The notes beneath the pieces are model-generated. The model had not been told where the DNA came from. It was given only the letters and a program-made list of their open reading frames with translations, and made no database searches. This document shows, in pieces, positions 45,516-54,728 of a stretch of DNA of 64,000 bases; the first letter of the stretch is position 1, and each line of letters opens with the position of its first letter. Both the position numbers and the translations under genes were made by a program. Where the stretch lies: the NCBI RefSeq assembly GCF_027568575.1, contig NZ_JANUVP010000013.1; one strand, given 5' to 3'. The DNA is from Caldifermentibacillus hisashii (lineage in GTDB: Bacteria > Bacillota > Bacilli > Bacillales > Caldibacillaceae).

Positions 45516-46199
45516 CTCGTCTTGGCGTCTCGTCGTCAAAAAAACCAGATTTTCGCTCACAAAAGTTGACGAGAAGAGGTCTCGTCGTCAAAAAATGGTG
45601 TTTTTCGCCCAAAAAAGTTGACGAGAAGTGGTCTCGTCGCCAAAAAGTGGAGTTTTCCAGCTCAAAATGACGACGAGAAAGAGTTTCGTCGCTAAAAAGT
45701 GGAGTTTCTCGCCCAAAAGTGACGACGAGAAAGAGTCTCGTCGCCAAAAAAGTGAGTTTTTTACCCCAAAATGACGACGAGAAGAGGTCTCGTCGCCAAA
45801 AATGAGCATTTTCCGGCTCAAAAAGTTGACGAGAAGTGGTCTCGTCGCCAAAAAATGGAGTTTCCCGAGCAAAAGTGACGACGAGAAAGGGTCTCGTCGC
45901 CAAAAAAGTGAGTTTTTTACCCCAAAGTGGTGACGAGAAAGAGTCTCGTCGCCAAAAATGAGCATTTTCCGGCTCAAAAAGTTGACGAGAAAGGGTCTCG
46001 TCGTCAAAAAATGGTGTTTTTCGCCCAAAAAAGTTGACGAGAAGTGGTCTCGTCGTCAAAAAATGGCGTTTTTCGACTCAAAAAGTTGACGAGAAAGAGT
46101 CTCGTCGTCAAAAAATGGTGTTTTTCGTCCAAAAAAGTTGACGAGAAGTGGTCACGTCGCCAAAAATGAGCATTTTTCGACTCAAAAAGGTGACGAGAG
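45516..46199. repeat. Minisatellite with exact 52-bp period, about 13 units
   Basis: The heptamer GACGAGA begins at 45568, 45620, 45672, 45724, 45776, 45828, 45880, 45932, 45984, 46036, 46088, 46140 and 46192: every step is exactly 52 bases. A degenerate unit precedes it. Each unit has an interrupted palindrome GACGAGA-N5-TCTCGTC (one or two variants) and an A-then-T-rich part with TTTTTCG or TTTTCCGGCTC. Four spacer types recur in mosaic order. Because 52 is not a multiple of three, the long minus-strand frames across it cycle through all phases and are probably not genes. Confidence 0.95.
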
Positions 46200-46631
46200 T
46201 GGTTCTTTCGAGATAAATTATTCAATGGGACACTTTTCAAGAAATCTTTAAAGCGAAAAACAATTTGAATAAGTTTGCTCACACAATATACAGTAGGGTA
46301 GACCACGTGGATATAAATAGATATGGTGTTTGACGGTCAATCTTATGGATATATTTGCACTTTTTCATTGGTCTCGGAATCTTTAATCAAAATATCCCAT
46401 AACCGGGGTATTGCCCCTATCAATGAGCCAATTCCTCTTGTATATTAACATGAAATGTCCCATAGCACCAAACTATGGGACATTTTCCTGTAACCCCTTG
46501 AGGCTACTGAAAAAATTCGAATAAGTTCACTTACTTATAGTAGGTCAGACCACAAAAGCAAGTAATCTTATAATTAGTCAGTTGCCTCTAACCTCTTTTT
46601 AAAAATTTCTCAATTCTTACAAATTAGTTAT
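46200..46631. other. Gene-free stretch with hairpin and a duplicated segment
   Basis: AAATGTCCCATAG/CTATGGGACATTT at 46453-46486 is a strong hairpin with T on one side and A on the other. A segment with GAATAAGTT, CAGTAGG or TAGTAGG and AGACCAC occurs at 46266-46305 and again at 46519-46556. AATGGGACACTTTTCAAG at 46225 recalls the end of a transposable element but no transposase remains. No gene seen. Confidence 0.5.
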
Positions 46632-47921
46632 CTATTTTTCATTCGATAATTTCAAAACATCAAGGAGTTTGAAGAATAAGCTCAGAATAATGGCAACAAT
46701 GGTGGCCAAGCCCATACCTTTTAGCGGTACCGAGCCGAGTTGAATTGTAGCGCCGCTTAGGCCGACAACTAAAACAACACAAGTTAAGATTAAGTTTCGT
46801 GATTTATCATAGTCAACTTTTGCTTCCACAAGTGTACGGAGACCGCTCACAGCAATCATTCCGAACAGCAACAAGGAAATTCCGCCCATGACGGCCGTTG
46901 GAATAGAAGAAATTAATGCTGCAAATTTACCAAAGAAGGAAAGGAAAATGGCAATGACTGCTGCTCCGCCAATGATCCATGTTGAATACACTTTTGTTAT
47001 GGCCAAGACACCAATGTTTTCCCCATAAGTTGTATTAGGTGTTGAGCCAACCAAACTGGACAGAATTGTTGAAATCCCGTTCCCTAAAAATGAGCGGTCC
47101 AACCCGGGGTCCTTTGTTAAATCTTTTCCGACAATGTTTCCGGTAACCATTGTATGCCCGATATGCTCCGGAACTAGGACAAGAGCGGCCGGAATAATTG
47201 CCAAAATATCAGACCAGTTAAATTTAATAGAGTAGAAGGTTGGTAAGGCAATGAATGATGCTTCTTTTACCGTTGTAAAGTCAACAAGACCGGCAAAGAA
47301 AGCGATGATATACCCACTGATAATCCCAATTAATATCGGGATAATTTTCAAAAAGCCGCGTAATGTTACCCAGCAAACGATAGTAATGGCCAAAGTCAAA
47401 AGTGATACAGTCACGGTCTTTGGATCCATGGCCCAGTCTGTGGTTGCATCTGCCGGCGCAATAAATCCGGCCATTTGGGCAGCAGTTGGTATTAATTCAA
47501 GCCCGATAACGGCAACAATAGCGCCCATTGCAGCCGGGGGAAAAATGAGATCCAGCCATCCGGTACCGACAGCCTTAATGATTAAACCAATGATGACCAG
47601 AATGACCCCAACAGCAAAAAATCCACCAAGAGCATAACTATACCCTTCCAAACCGGAATAGCGGCCCAACACAACGAAAACCGGTGAAATAAAGGCAAAA
47701 CTTGATCCAAGGTATGCGGGAATTTTTCCTTTTGTAATAAAGATGTAAATGAGTGTACCAATTCCGTTCATTAATAAAATTGTCCCGGGATCGACGCCGA
47801 ATAACACAGGGACTAAAACAGTTGACCCAAACATTGCAAATAAATGTTGCAAACTTAGTGGGAGACTTTCCCAAAAGGGTAATTTTTCATGAACTTGGAT
47901 GACATTTTTTTCCATCATCAT
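46632..47921 (-). CDS. pyrP: Uracil permease
   Basis: A 429-residue member of the nucleobase-cation symporter-2 family with 14 expected membrane segments. LSLQHLFAMFGSTVLVPVLFG is the uracil/xanthine permease opening, and LVPEHIGHTMVTGNIVGKD carries the conserved Glu-His of the substrate site as in UraA. GSTPNTTYGENIGVLAIT is the NCS2 signature region. The leader has a PyrR attenuator, which assigns it to pyrimidine uptake rather than xanthine. A monocistronic unit. Confidence 0.93.
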   Translation of the reverse strand: MMMEKNVIQVHEKLPFWESLPLSLQHLFAMFGSTVLVPVLFGVDPGTILLMNGIGTLIYIFITKGKIPAYLGSSFAFISPVFVVLGRYSGLEGYSYALGGFFAVGVILVIIGLIIKAVGTGWLDLIFPPAAMGAIVAVIGLELIPTAAQMAGFIAPADATTDWAMDPKTVTVSLLTLAITIVCWVTLRGFLKIIPILIGIISGYIIAFFAGLVDFTTVKEASFIALPTFYSIKFNWSDILAIIPAALVLVPEHIGHTMVTGNIVGKDLTKDPGLDRSFLGNGISTILSSLVGSTPNTTYGENIGVLAITKVYSTWIIGGAAVIAIFLSFFGKFAALISSIPTAVMGGISLLLFGMIAVSGLRTLVEAKVDYDKSRNLILTCVVLVVGLSGATIQLGSVPLKGMGLATIVAIILSLFFKLLDVLKLSNEK

Positions 47922-47962
47922 TCTCTCCTTCTTAAATACGATTCGAAAAAATTTTTATATAT

Positions 47963-48088
47963 AAAAAAGCACCTTGCCTGTACAAGGGCAAGGTGCTATA
48001 TCCGTCCATTCAACACAAAAGGATACAGAAACAGTATAACGTTGTATTCCGCCAACCTTGCCAGCCTCACAGGACTGAATTTAAAGGT
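47963..48088 (-). promoter_or_regulatory. PyrR-controlled attenuator of the uracil permease gene
   Basis: On the minus strand TTCAGTCCTGTGAGGCTGGC (48084-48058) is the PyrR-binding loop found in pyr leaders, followed by CAAGG. Downstream, AGCACCTTGCC and GGCAAGGTGCT (47968-47997) form a terminator with a T-run. UMP-loaded PyrR should favour the terminator. The rest of the 47922-48539 gap is AT-rich with no gene. Confidence 0.9.
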
Positions 48089-48502
48089 ACTCATTTACTT
48101 GTCAAAAATATTATGGCAGGAAAAGAAAAGAAAGTCAATAAATTATTTTCTCACATCACTTTATCCATAAGAAGTCCCTTTTTCAATGATTTATTTATGG
48201 TACTGGGCAAAGATTTCCCCTGTTTTTTATAAAAAACTCCCCTATTATATATGAAAAAAGCAACCTTCAATTCAATTCAATTTAGAATATTATTTTTGGT
48301 AAAATGTAGTAAGCCAAAAAGACGGTCCAAACATAAAAAAGCAATATTATTTTAGAAAAATTTTAAAAAGATAAAAAATATGTTGCCCATTTTAATTAAA
48401 AAATGTATATTTTAAAATATAAGAATTTTAGTTAGAAATGGTGGTGTAATAAACCTTAGGAAACAGGAAGAATTATTTCTTAAAGTATCTTAATTTTCAA
48501 AA

Positions 48503-48516
48503 TGTAAACGCTTAAA
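48503..48516 (+). promoter_or_regulatory. cre site (CcpA binding)
   Basis: TGTAAACGCTTAAA differs from the catabolite-responsive element consensus TGWAARCGYTWWCA at one position. It lies 24 bases before the DUF485 gene, suggesting carbon catabolite control of this symporter operon. Confidence 0.6.
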
Positions 48517-48539
48517 AATGTACTGAGGAGGAATCATTT

Positions 48540-48881
48540 ATGAATCATGCCGAGCAAAAAGTGGAAGTAGAAAAAACAAAGTTTGAAAGAATCATTGAGA
48601 CGGGAAAATTTAAGGAATTAATGGATCAAAAGAAAAAATTTCTTGTCCCGTGTACTGTGTTTTTCCTGTTATTTTACTTTGCCTTACCGATTATGACTTC
48701 TTATACAAAATTGCTACATCAACCGGCATTTGGCGACATCAATTGGGCGTGGATCTTTGCGTTTGCTCAGTTCATAATGACTTGGACACTAGTTACTATA
48801 TATATGAAAAAGTCGTCAAAGTTTGATAAATTAGCAGCCGATGTTACAGAAGAATTCGTTAAGCAGGGGGAGAGTAAATGA
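48540..48881 (+). CDS. ywcB: DUF485 membrane protein paired with symporter
   Basis: A 113-residue protein with two membrane helices (VPCTVFFLLFYFALPIMTSYTK, about 37-58, and WAWIFAFAQFIMTWTLVTIYM, about 72-92) and charged ends. DUF485 proteins (YjcH in E. coli, YwcB in B. subtilis) are encoded just before an acetate-type sodium:solute symporter and probably assist it. ATG 48540 follows GAGGAGG. The stop overlaps the symporter start by four bases (ATGA), so translation is coupled. Confidence 0.9.
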   Translation: MNHAEQKVEVEKTKFERIIETGKFKELMDQKKKFLVPCTVFFLLFYFALPIMTSYTKLLHQPAFGDINWAWIFAFAQFIMTWTLVTIYMKKSSKFDKLAADVTEEFVKQGESK

Positions 48882-50410
48882 ATACGACAGTTGTTATATT
48901 ATTTTTACTGATCGTCGCTAGTACGCTAATCATAACGTATTTTGCTGCTAAACGCACAAGAACGGCCAATGAATTTTATACGGCAGGCGGAGGTCTAACG
49001 GGATGGCAAAATGGTTTGGCTATAGCCGGTGACTATTTATCGGCAGCATCCTTTCTTGGGATTGCCGGATCCATTGCTTTAACAGGGTTTGATGGTTTCT
49101 TCTTCAGTATCGGTTATCTCGTTGCATATCTCGTTGTTTTATTTATTGTTGCTGAACCGCTTCGGAATCTAGGAAAATATACGTTAGCGGATATGATTAA
49201 TGCACGATTCGATGCAAAAAAAGTTCGCGGGGTTGCTGCATTAAGTACGATTACCATTGTCATATTTTATATGATTGCTCAGTTGGTCGGTGCAGGCGCA
49301 CTTATTCAATTATTATTCAATATTGATTACTGGTTGGCTGTATTAATCGTTGGTGTTATGATGACCATTTATGTATTATTTGGCGGAATGACAGCAACCA
49401 GTTGGGTACAAATTATCAAGGCTGTTCTGTTGATGGCAGCTACCGTCGTTATTTCCTTTATTGTCTTGTCTAAATTCAATTTTAATATAGCTACGATGTT
49501 TACCAAAATGAAAACTGCAACACCGCTTGGAGAGGACTTCTTAAATCCGGGTGTAAAATATAAAAATCCACTCGATACAATTTCATTAATGACGGCGCTC
49601 GTATTAGGCACGGCAGGACTTCCGCATATATTAATGCGTTTCTTTACGGTTAAAGATGCACAAACGGCACGCAGTTCAGTGATGTGGGCAACAGGGATTG
49701 TTGGAATCTTCTATATTTTAACGGTTTTCTTGGGATTTGGAGCAGCGGCTTTTGTCGGTTCAGAAAAAATCGTTGAAGCAAACGAAGCGGGGAATATGGC
49801 AGCTCCATTACTTGCTCAAGTATTAGGCGGAGACTTTTTAATGTCCTTTGTATCAGCAGTTGCCTTTGCAACCATTTTAGCCGTTGTATCCGGTCTTGTA
49901 TTAAGTGGTGCATCGGCATTTGCTCATGATATTTATGGACAAATTATTAAAAAGGGTAAGATAACAGAAAGACAACAAGTTCTCGCAGCAAAATATGCTT
50001 CATTAGGTGTAGCAGTGCTCTCCATTTTATTGGCATTATTTGCACAAAATATGAATGTTGCCTTCCTTGTGTCACTTGCTTTTTGTATTGCAGGAAGTGC
50101 CAATTTGCCGGTTATCGTTTATACAATTTTTTGGAAGCGGTTTAATACAGCGGGGGCAATTTCCGCTATGTTATCGGGTCTCACTTCAGCATTAGTATTA
50201 GTAAGTATCAGTCCAAGTGTATTTTCACCGACTGAAGGAGCAGCTATTTTTGTTGGCAACCCAATCTTCCCGCTAACCAATCCGGCCATTATTTCTGTTC
50301 CGCTTGGATTTTTGGGCGGATATTTGGGGACGGTGTTATCAGGAAAAACTGATTTCGTTCGTTATGCAGAAGTGAAGTTCCGGGCTAATACCGGTTATCG
50401 CGATAAATAA
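48878..50410 (+). CDS. ywcA: Sodium:solute symporter, acetate permease type (ActP-like)
   Basis: A 510-residue symporter of the SSS family with 13 expected helices. FYTAGGGLTGWQNGLAIAGDYLSAASFLGIAG is the ActP/YwcA opening, GLPHILMRFFTVKDAQTARSS is the family block in the middle, and SAFAHDIYGQIIKKGK follows. With the coupled DUF485 gene and a cre site upstream it is most likely an acetate or other short-chain monocarboxylate importer. The exact substrate cannot be read from sequence. Confidence 0.9.
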   Translation: MNTTVVILFLLIVASTLIITYFAAKRTRTANEFYTAGGGLTGWQNGLAIAGDYLSAASFLGIAGSIALTGFDGFFFSIGYLVAYLVVLFIVAEPLRNLGKYTLADMINARFDAKKVRGVAALSTITIVIFYMIAQLVGAGALIQLLFNIDYWLAVLIVGVMMTIYVLFGGMTATSWVQIIKAVLLMAATVVISFIVLSKFNFNIATMFTKMKTATPLGEDFLNPGVKYKNPLDTISLMTALVLGTAGLPHILMRFFTVKDAQTARSSVMWATGIVGIFYILTVFLGFGAAAFVGSEKIVEANEAGNMAAPLLAQVLGGDFLMSFVSAVAFATILAVVSGLVLSGASAFAHDIYGQIIKKGKITERQQVLAAKYASLGVAVLSILLALFAQNMNVAFLVSLAFCIAGSANLPVIVYTIFWKRFNTAGAISAMLSGLTSALVLVSISPSVFSPTEGAAIFVGNPIFPLTNPAIISVPLGFLGGYLGTVLSGKTDFVRYAEVKFRANTGYRDK

Positions 50411-50494
50411 ACGAATAAAATCTATTCAGGTTCTATCGATCTAGGTGAAGCATTCGCATAATCGCAAAAAAAAACGAAGAAACGTTGATATAAA

Positions 50495-50523
50495 GAGAAA
50501 ACTCGGCAATTACCGAGTTTTCT
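50495..50523. terminator. Bidirectional terminator between ywcA and pepT
   Basis: AGAAAACTCGG and CCGAGTTTTCT form an 11-bp stem with a seven-base loop, T-rich on one side and A-rich on the other. Confidence 0.88.
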
Positions 50524-50586
50524 CCACTATTGTTTCAATACGAGCAGATGAAGATGTTTTTTTCCTCACCGTTTTATACAAGCAAG

Positions 50587-51822
50587 TTATTTTGCCTTTT
50601 CTTCAAAAATTTTCGCAATTTCAACAATCACTTCAGTTGCCTTCATCATTGTTTCTATGGAGACAAATTCATATTTCCCATGCATATTTTCTCCACCGGC
50701 AAAAATATTCGGTGTCGGCAAACCCATATAAGATAATTGGGAGCCATCCGTACCGCCACGGATCGGTTCAATGACAGGGGTAATATCCAATCTCTCCATC
50801 GCTTCTTTGGCGTTCTCAAAAACTTCTTTAACCGGCTCAATTTTTTCCCGCATATTGTAGTATTGATCTTCTAACTTTAAACCAATCGTGTCTTCTCCAT
50901 ATTTTTGGCGCAATTGGTCAACGATTTTTACTAAATTCTCTTTTTTTGCTTCAAACTTTTGCCGATCATGATCACGTATGATATAGTAAAGCTCAGTTTT
51001 TTCAACATCGCCATGGAAAGAAAGAAGATGGTAAAATCCTTCATATCCCTCCGTATACTCGGGGGCTTCTCTAACCGGTAATTGTTGATTTAGCTCCATA
51101 CCGATCTTTATTGAGTTCACCATTTTTCCTTTGGCAGAACCCGGGTGAATGTTGTTTCCTTTTATCGTAATTTTAGCAGCGGCTGCATTGAAACTTTCAT
51201 ATTGTAATTCCCCAAGTGGCCCGCCGTCCATTGTATAAGCATACTTTGCACCAAAACGGTTAACATCAAATTTATGCGGCCCGCGTCCAATCTCCTCATC
51301 AGGTGTAAAAGCAACCCGAATTTTCCCGTGTTTAATTTCCGGATGTTGAATGAGGTAATTCATGGCCGTCATAATTTCAGCGACGCCTGCCTTATCATCC
51401 GCTCCAAGTAAGGTCGTTCCATCGGTTGTGATTAAGGTTTGCCCTTTGTAATTTTTTAAAGAAGGGAAGGCTTCCGGTGATAAAACAATTCCTAGCTCTT
51501 TGTTTAAAATCACATCTCCACCATCATAATTTTCGACAATTTGCGGTTTGACGTTTTTTCCGGTAAAATCTGTCGCCGTATCGACATGTGCTAAGAAACC
51601 GATTGTCGGAACCTGCTTATTCGTATTGGCTGGAAGAGTTGCAAACACATACCCATTTTCATCGATGGTTACTTCTTCCATGCCAATTTCCTTTAATTCA
51701 TCTACCAAAAGGTTCAACAAATCCCATTGTCCCGGTGTGGATGGACAAGTTTGGCTATCTTCATTTGATTGTGTGTCAATCTTGACATAAGTGGTAAAGC
51801 GTTTAATCAATTCATCTTTCAA
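50587..51822 (-). CDS. pepT: Peptidase T (tripeptidase)
   Basis: A 411-residue cytosolic zinc aminotripeptidase of the M20 family. Metal and catalytic motifs are in order: GFLAHVDTATD, LGADDKAGVAEIMTA, FTPDEEIGRG (catalytic Glu), YTMDGG, and GGTDGSQLSYMGLPTPN near the end. Start is TTG 51822, ten bases after TAGGAG; no in-frame ATG is better placed. It removes N-terminal residues from tripeptides, complementing the oligopeptide importer elsewhere in the window. Single-gene unit. Confidence 0.95.
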   Translation of the reverse strand: MKDELIKRFTTYVKIDTQSNEDSQTCPSTPGQWDLLNLLVDELKEIGMEEVTIDENGYVFATLPANTNKQVPTIGFLAHVDTATDFTGKNVKPQIVENYDGGDVILNKELGIVLSPEAFPSLKNYKGQTLITTDGTTLLGADDKAGVAEIMTAMNYLIQHPEIKHGKIRVAFTPDEEIGRGPHKFDVNRFGAKYAYTMDGGPLGELQYESFNAAAAKITIKGNNIHPGSAKGKMVNSIKIGMELNQQLPVREAPEYTEGYEGFYHLLSFHGDVEKTELYYIIRDHDRQKFEAKKENLVKIVDQLRQKYGEDTIGLKLEDQYYNMREKIEPVKEVFENAKEAMERLDITPVIEPIRGGTDGSQLSYMGLPTPNIFAGGENMHGKYEFVSIETMMKATEVIVEIAKIFEEKAK

Positions 51823-51971
51823 TTTTTTTCATCTCCTAAACAGGTAATATAAGTCATATTATGTACAATTAATTGCCCCGCACAAACGGTCATGTCGTCT
51901 AAGGGAAAACAAAAATATAAAGGAGGAAGATAAGTTCCCCTGATGGAAGTTCCATTTTATTGTAATCCTTA

Positions 51972-52781
51972 TTATATCATTTGTTCAAATTTTTGATAAA
52001 ATACGCCCAATTTTCCCTTATAATCATCATGCCAAGGTTTATCCTTGCCGCAGTAATGGATAAATAATGTATGTTTTTTAATCCATTCAAGATTATTTTT
52101 ATCGGATTGGTAAAACTTTGCAAACTCAAAGTAGCGGGCATCATAATTATATCGATAACTGTCAACGGGCTTAATTTTATCCCAATAGAGAGCATTTAAA
52201 ACATCTTGATCCGGTAAAACCAATTTAAATTTGTTCTTTTCAATATACTGATATATTTCATCCAAGTGAACAAGATCGCGCATTAAGGCGACATTCATTA
52301 ATAGTACCCCGGTATTGAAGTATCCTTTTGTTAAAGGCGTTTTTAAACGAATTTTATTGATTGGTTGAACTATTTTTGTCGGAAACTCATGCTCAGACGC
52401 AATAAAAAGATTGTTTTCAAAATTTGTCCGATAAAAAGAACCAATCGGATTGATGGTGACAATATCAGGGTCTAAGTATAGAACCCGGTCAATAGTTTTA
52501 GGAAGAAATTCATGGGCTGCTAATCGATAGTACATTTCTGTTGAGTAATGGCGGAACACGGGTGCCTCTTTAAAATAATCCCGATCAATAAAAATTGGAT
52601 AGAACTGGTGTTGGTGTTCGGTAATAAACTGATGTAATCCATCCAGATCATATTGGTTGAGATTAGAATGCATCAAATAGATAGAGAACTTTTCTTTGGG
52701 GTTATGATGAAATAATGACTTCAGTAAAACTTTCAAAGGGTGAAGATAATTTGCGTTTAATGTAACAAGAATATTAATCAT
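51972..52781 (-). CDS. gspA: Family 8 glycosyltransferase (GspA-like)
   Basis: A 269-residue GT8 protein similar in size and pattern to general stress protein A of B. subtilis. INILVTLNANYLHPLKVLLKSL is the nucleotide-sugar binding start, YLDPDIVTINP holds the metal-binding DxD motif, YFNTGVLLMNVALMRD and LPDQDVLNALYWDKI are conserved GT8 blocks, and FIHYCGKDKPW is the final motif. It transfers a sugar from a nucleotide donor to an unknown acceptor. I see no clear sigma-B promoter; a sigma-A-like TTGACT lies about 100 bases upstream on its strand. Confidence 0.85.
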   Translation of the reverse strand: MINILVTLNANYLHPLKVLLKSLFHHNPKEKFSIYLMHSNLNQYDLDGLHQFITEHQHQFYPIFIDRDYFKEAPVFRHYSTEMYYRLAAHEFLPKTIDRVLYLDPDIVTINPIGSFYRTNFENNLFIASEHEFPTKIVQPINKIRLKTPLTKGYFNTGVLLMNVALMRDLVHLDEIYQYIEKNKFKLVLPDQDVLNALYWDKIKPVDSYRYNYDARYFEFAKFYQSDKNNLEWIKKHTLFIHYCGKDKPWHDDYKGKLGVFYQKFEQMI

Positions 52782-52923
52782 TGGAGTAGAACCTCACTTC
52801 ATCCAACATTTTCCTTATTTACGCTTACTCATTCATTCTAACATATAGAAGGAGAGTACAGGAATAGTCAATGAGACTTTTTGTATCCTTTAATAATCTA
52901 GCAATTATTGATATAATATCCAT

Positions 52924-52990
52924 AGGAAGACCTCTTTCTAAATGTATTCGCCCACAAGCGTACATTTAAATGATAGAGCGTCTTCCCATT
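52924..52990 (+). terminator. Long inverted repeat with T-run in a divergent gap
   Basis: GGAAGAC...TAAATGTA pairs with TACATTTA...GTCTTCC around a 14-base loop and is followed by CATTTTTTTCC. It has terminator form on the plus strand, yet no plus-strand gene precedes it: it sits between gspA (minus) and the ABC fragment (plus). It may end a short plus-strand RNA or be a leftover of a lost gene. Confidence 0.6.
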
Positions 52991-53092
52991 TTTTTCCACT
53001 CATCTGCCCTTCGAGTAAAATTTTACACATACATGATCGTATTATACGATAAAATAAGAATAAAAACGTAAGCATAAAAAAAGGAGAAAAAC

Positions 53093-53326
53093 ATGATTCT
53101 TCGTTTTCTATCATACTATAAACCCCATAAAAAATTATTTTTGATTGACTTCAGTAGTGCGGTTGTTGTTGCCATTCTCGAACTTGCCTTCCCTTTAGCT
53201 GTTCAATGGTTCATTGATTCGCTGTTGCCAAAGGGGAATTGGTCCACTATTCTTTCGGTTAGCATTGCTTTATTCGTTTTATTTGTAATTAACACTAAAA
53301 TGAAAGCTTTATGGATTGTCGGTTGA
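53093..53326 (+). pseudogene. N-terminal fragment of an ABC exporter
   Basis: The 77-residue frame, with ATG 53093 behind AAAAAGGAGAAA, reads as the start of a multidrug-type ABC exporter: MILRFLSYYKPHKKLFLIDF, then a first membrane helix (SSAVVVAILELAFPLAVQWFI) and the start of a second (LSVSIALFVLFVI). It then stops; there is no more transmembrane domain and no ATPase. A normal protein of this type has about 580 residues. It is the left stump of a large deletion. Confidence 0.75.
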
Positions 53327-53422
53327 AGCGGGGGCGTTTGTGGGAATTCTTGCCTTGTGTATGAATCACCGGTTGATGGACATTTACCAGTCGAGCGCCG
53401 GCCGGGCAATCGCCATGGGGTG
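53327..53422 (+). pseudogene. GC-rich C-terminal fragment of a different gene
   Basis: Directly after the ABC fragment, a 31-codon frame reads EAGAFVGILALCMNHRLMDIYQ and then SSAGRAIAMG before a stop. Its codons are much richer in G and C than the neighbourhood, and it continues into GC-rich, non-coding bases to about 53470. It looks like the tail of a foreign membrane protein joined at a deletion point. I do not recognise the gene. Confidence 0.45.
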
Positions 53423-53542
53423 ACATGCGTTGTTTATGAATCAAAGGGGTCGGCCGGGAAAAAGGCACGTCTCACAAGCTGAAAGGACATCTTCCTGCCA
53501 ATTATAAAACTTGTTCGCTTACTTGTATGAGGGGGTAACGGA

Positions 53543-54442
53543 ATGGAACTTAGGGATTTACAGGCATTCGTTGCGGTTGTTCAATATGGGAATTTTACGA
53601 GAGCTGCAGAGGCCCTTTACATTTCCCAGCCAACATTAAGTAAAAGTATTCAAAAACTGGAGGCATCCTTGAAAGCTGATCTTCTTTGTCGAACAACGAG
53701 ACAACTCCAACTTACTGATATCGGGGGAGTCGTATACGAACATGCCCAAAAAATTTTACATTCTGTGTTAGAATTGGAACGCTCCATTCAAGATGTAAGA
53801 AACGTAAAGTCTGGGAAGATCAAATTTGGCATCCCGCCTTTAATAGGCACATTATTTTTCCCTGAAATTGCCCGTAAATTCCATGAAAAATATCCTAACA
53901 TCACGCTGGAACTGGTTGAGAAAGGGGCAAAGTTAATCGGAGAACTTGTACTATCCGGGGAAGTTGATTTAGCAATTGTTGTATTACCGGTTGAAAACGA
54001 ACAATTTACCATTTTGCCTTTTTTTGAAAATGAATTTGTAGTCTATGTAAATGCAGAACACCCATTAGCGAGCCGTTCAGCTGTGACTCTTCCGGAATTA
54101 AAAAATGAGCAGTTTATTACATTTACAGCCGAGTTTGCCCTGCATGATTTTGTCATTCGTGCATGTCAAAGCGAAGGATTCCAACCACAAATCGCTTATA
54201 AAAGTTCACAGTGGGATTTAATTTTTGAATTAATAGCATTAAACTTAGGAATAACGATTTTACCAAAAGCAATCTATGCAAAACAAACAAATAAAAACGT
54301 AAAAATTATCCCGTTTGAAACAAATCAATTAATGTGGCAATTAGGAATTGTCACCCTCAAAGACAGTTATCAATCTTATGCATTAAAAGAATTATTAACC
54401 GTCATTCAAACAGAAATTTGGTCTTGGCAAAAAATATTTTAA
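53543..54442 (+). CDS. LysR-family transcription regulator
   Basis: A 299-residue LysR regulator. The winged helix is at residues 1-60 (ELRDLQAFVAVVQYGNFTRAAEAL, then SQPTLSKSIQKLE), and the effector domain starts near 90 (GKIKFGIPPLIGTLFFPEIARKFHEKYP). The pattern resembles CidR/YwbI, which control cidAB-type murein hydrolase exporter genes, but no such target is adjacent. ATG 53543 follows GAGGGGG. No divergent partner gene remains: the gap to the left holds the GC-rich scar, so its original target may have been lost. Confidence 0.85.
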   Translation: MELRDLQAFVAVVQYGNFTRAAEALYISQPTLSKSIQKLEASLKADLLCRTTRQLQLTDIGGVVYEHAQKILHSVLELERSIQDVRNVKSGKIKFGIPPLIGTLFFPEIARKFHEKYPNITLELVEKGAKLIGELVLSGEVDLAIVVLPVENEQFTILPFFENEFVVYVNAEHPLASRSAVTLPELKNEQFITFTAEFALHDFVIRACQSEGFQPQIAYKSSQWDLIFELIALNLGITILPKAIYAKQTNKNVKIIPFETNQLMWQLGIVTLKDSYQSYALKELLTVIQTEIWSWQKIF

Positions 54443-54728
54443 ATAATAAATACGGATTTATTCGAAAATTGAATGAATAATATTCAAAATAGATATTTCA
54501 CTAATAAAAAAATTTTCGGTAAGATTGCCTTAAGTATAGGAAAAAGGGGCTGATTAAAAAGCAAAGTACAGAGTGAATATGCATAATTTTAATCCAATAA
54601 TGCAATGCCGGGAAAATAAACATGGTCAAAGTAGAAGTTTCATACATCATGTGTAAAAAGGTTTACCGATAAATCTGTGAAAAATGTCAGTATAACTTAT
54701 TTGTTTTTAAAAGAAAGGTAAACAAACT

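Noticed and set aside
45516..46199. CRISPR array
   Set aside because: Palindromic units at regular spacing resemble one, but the spacers are variants of a few related sequences rather than unique, units are imperfect and no cas gene is nearby.
45475..46306. Three long minus-strand frames (194, 146 and 100 residues) of repeats such as FGDETLSR across the minisatellite
   Set aside because: They arise because a 52-bp unit without stops stays open in all phases. There is no ribosome site or signal peptide, and the frames overlap one another. Kept as a repeat, not as genes.
47889..48232. Plus-strand frames of 93 and 79 residues over the uracil permease leader
   Set aside because: They read through the PyrR loop and the terminator hairpin and have no ribosome site; the leader RNA on the opposite strand explains the sequence.
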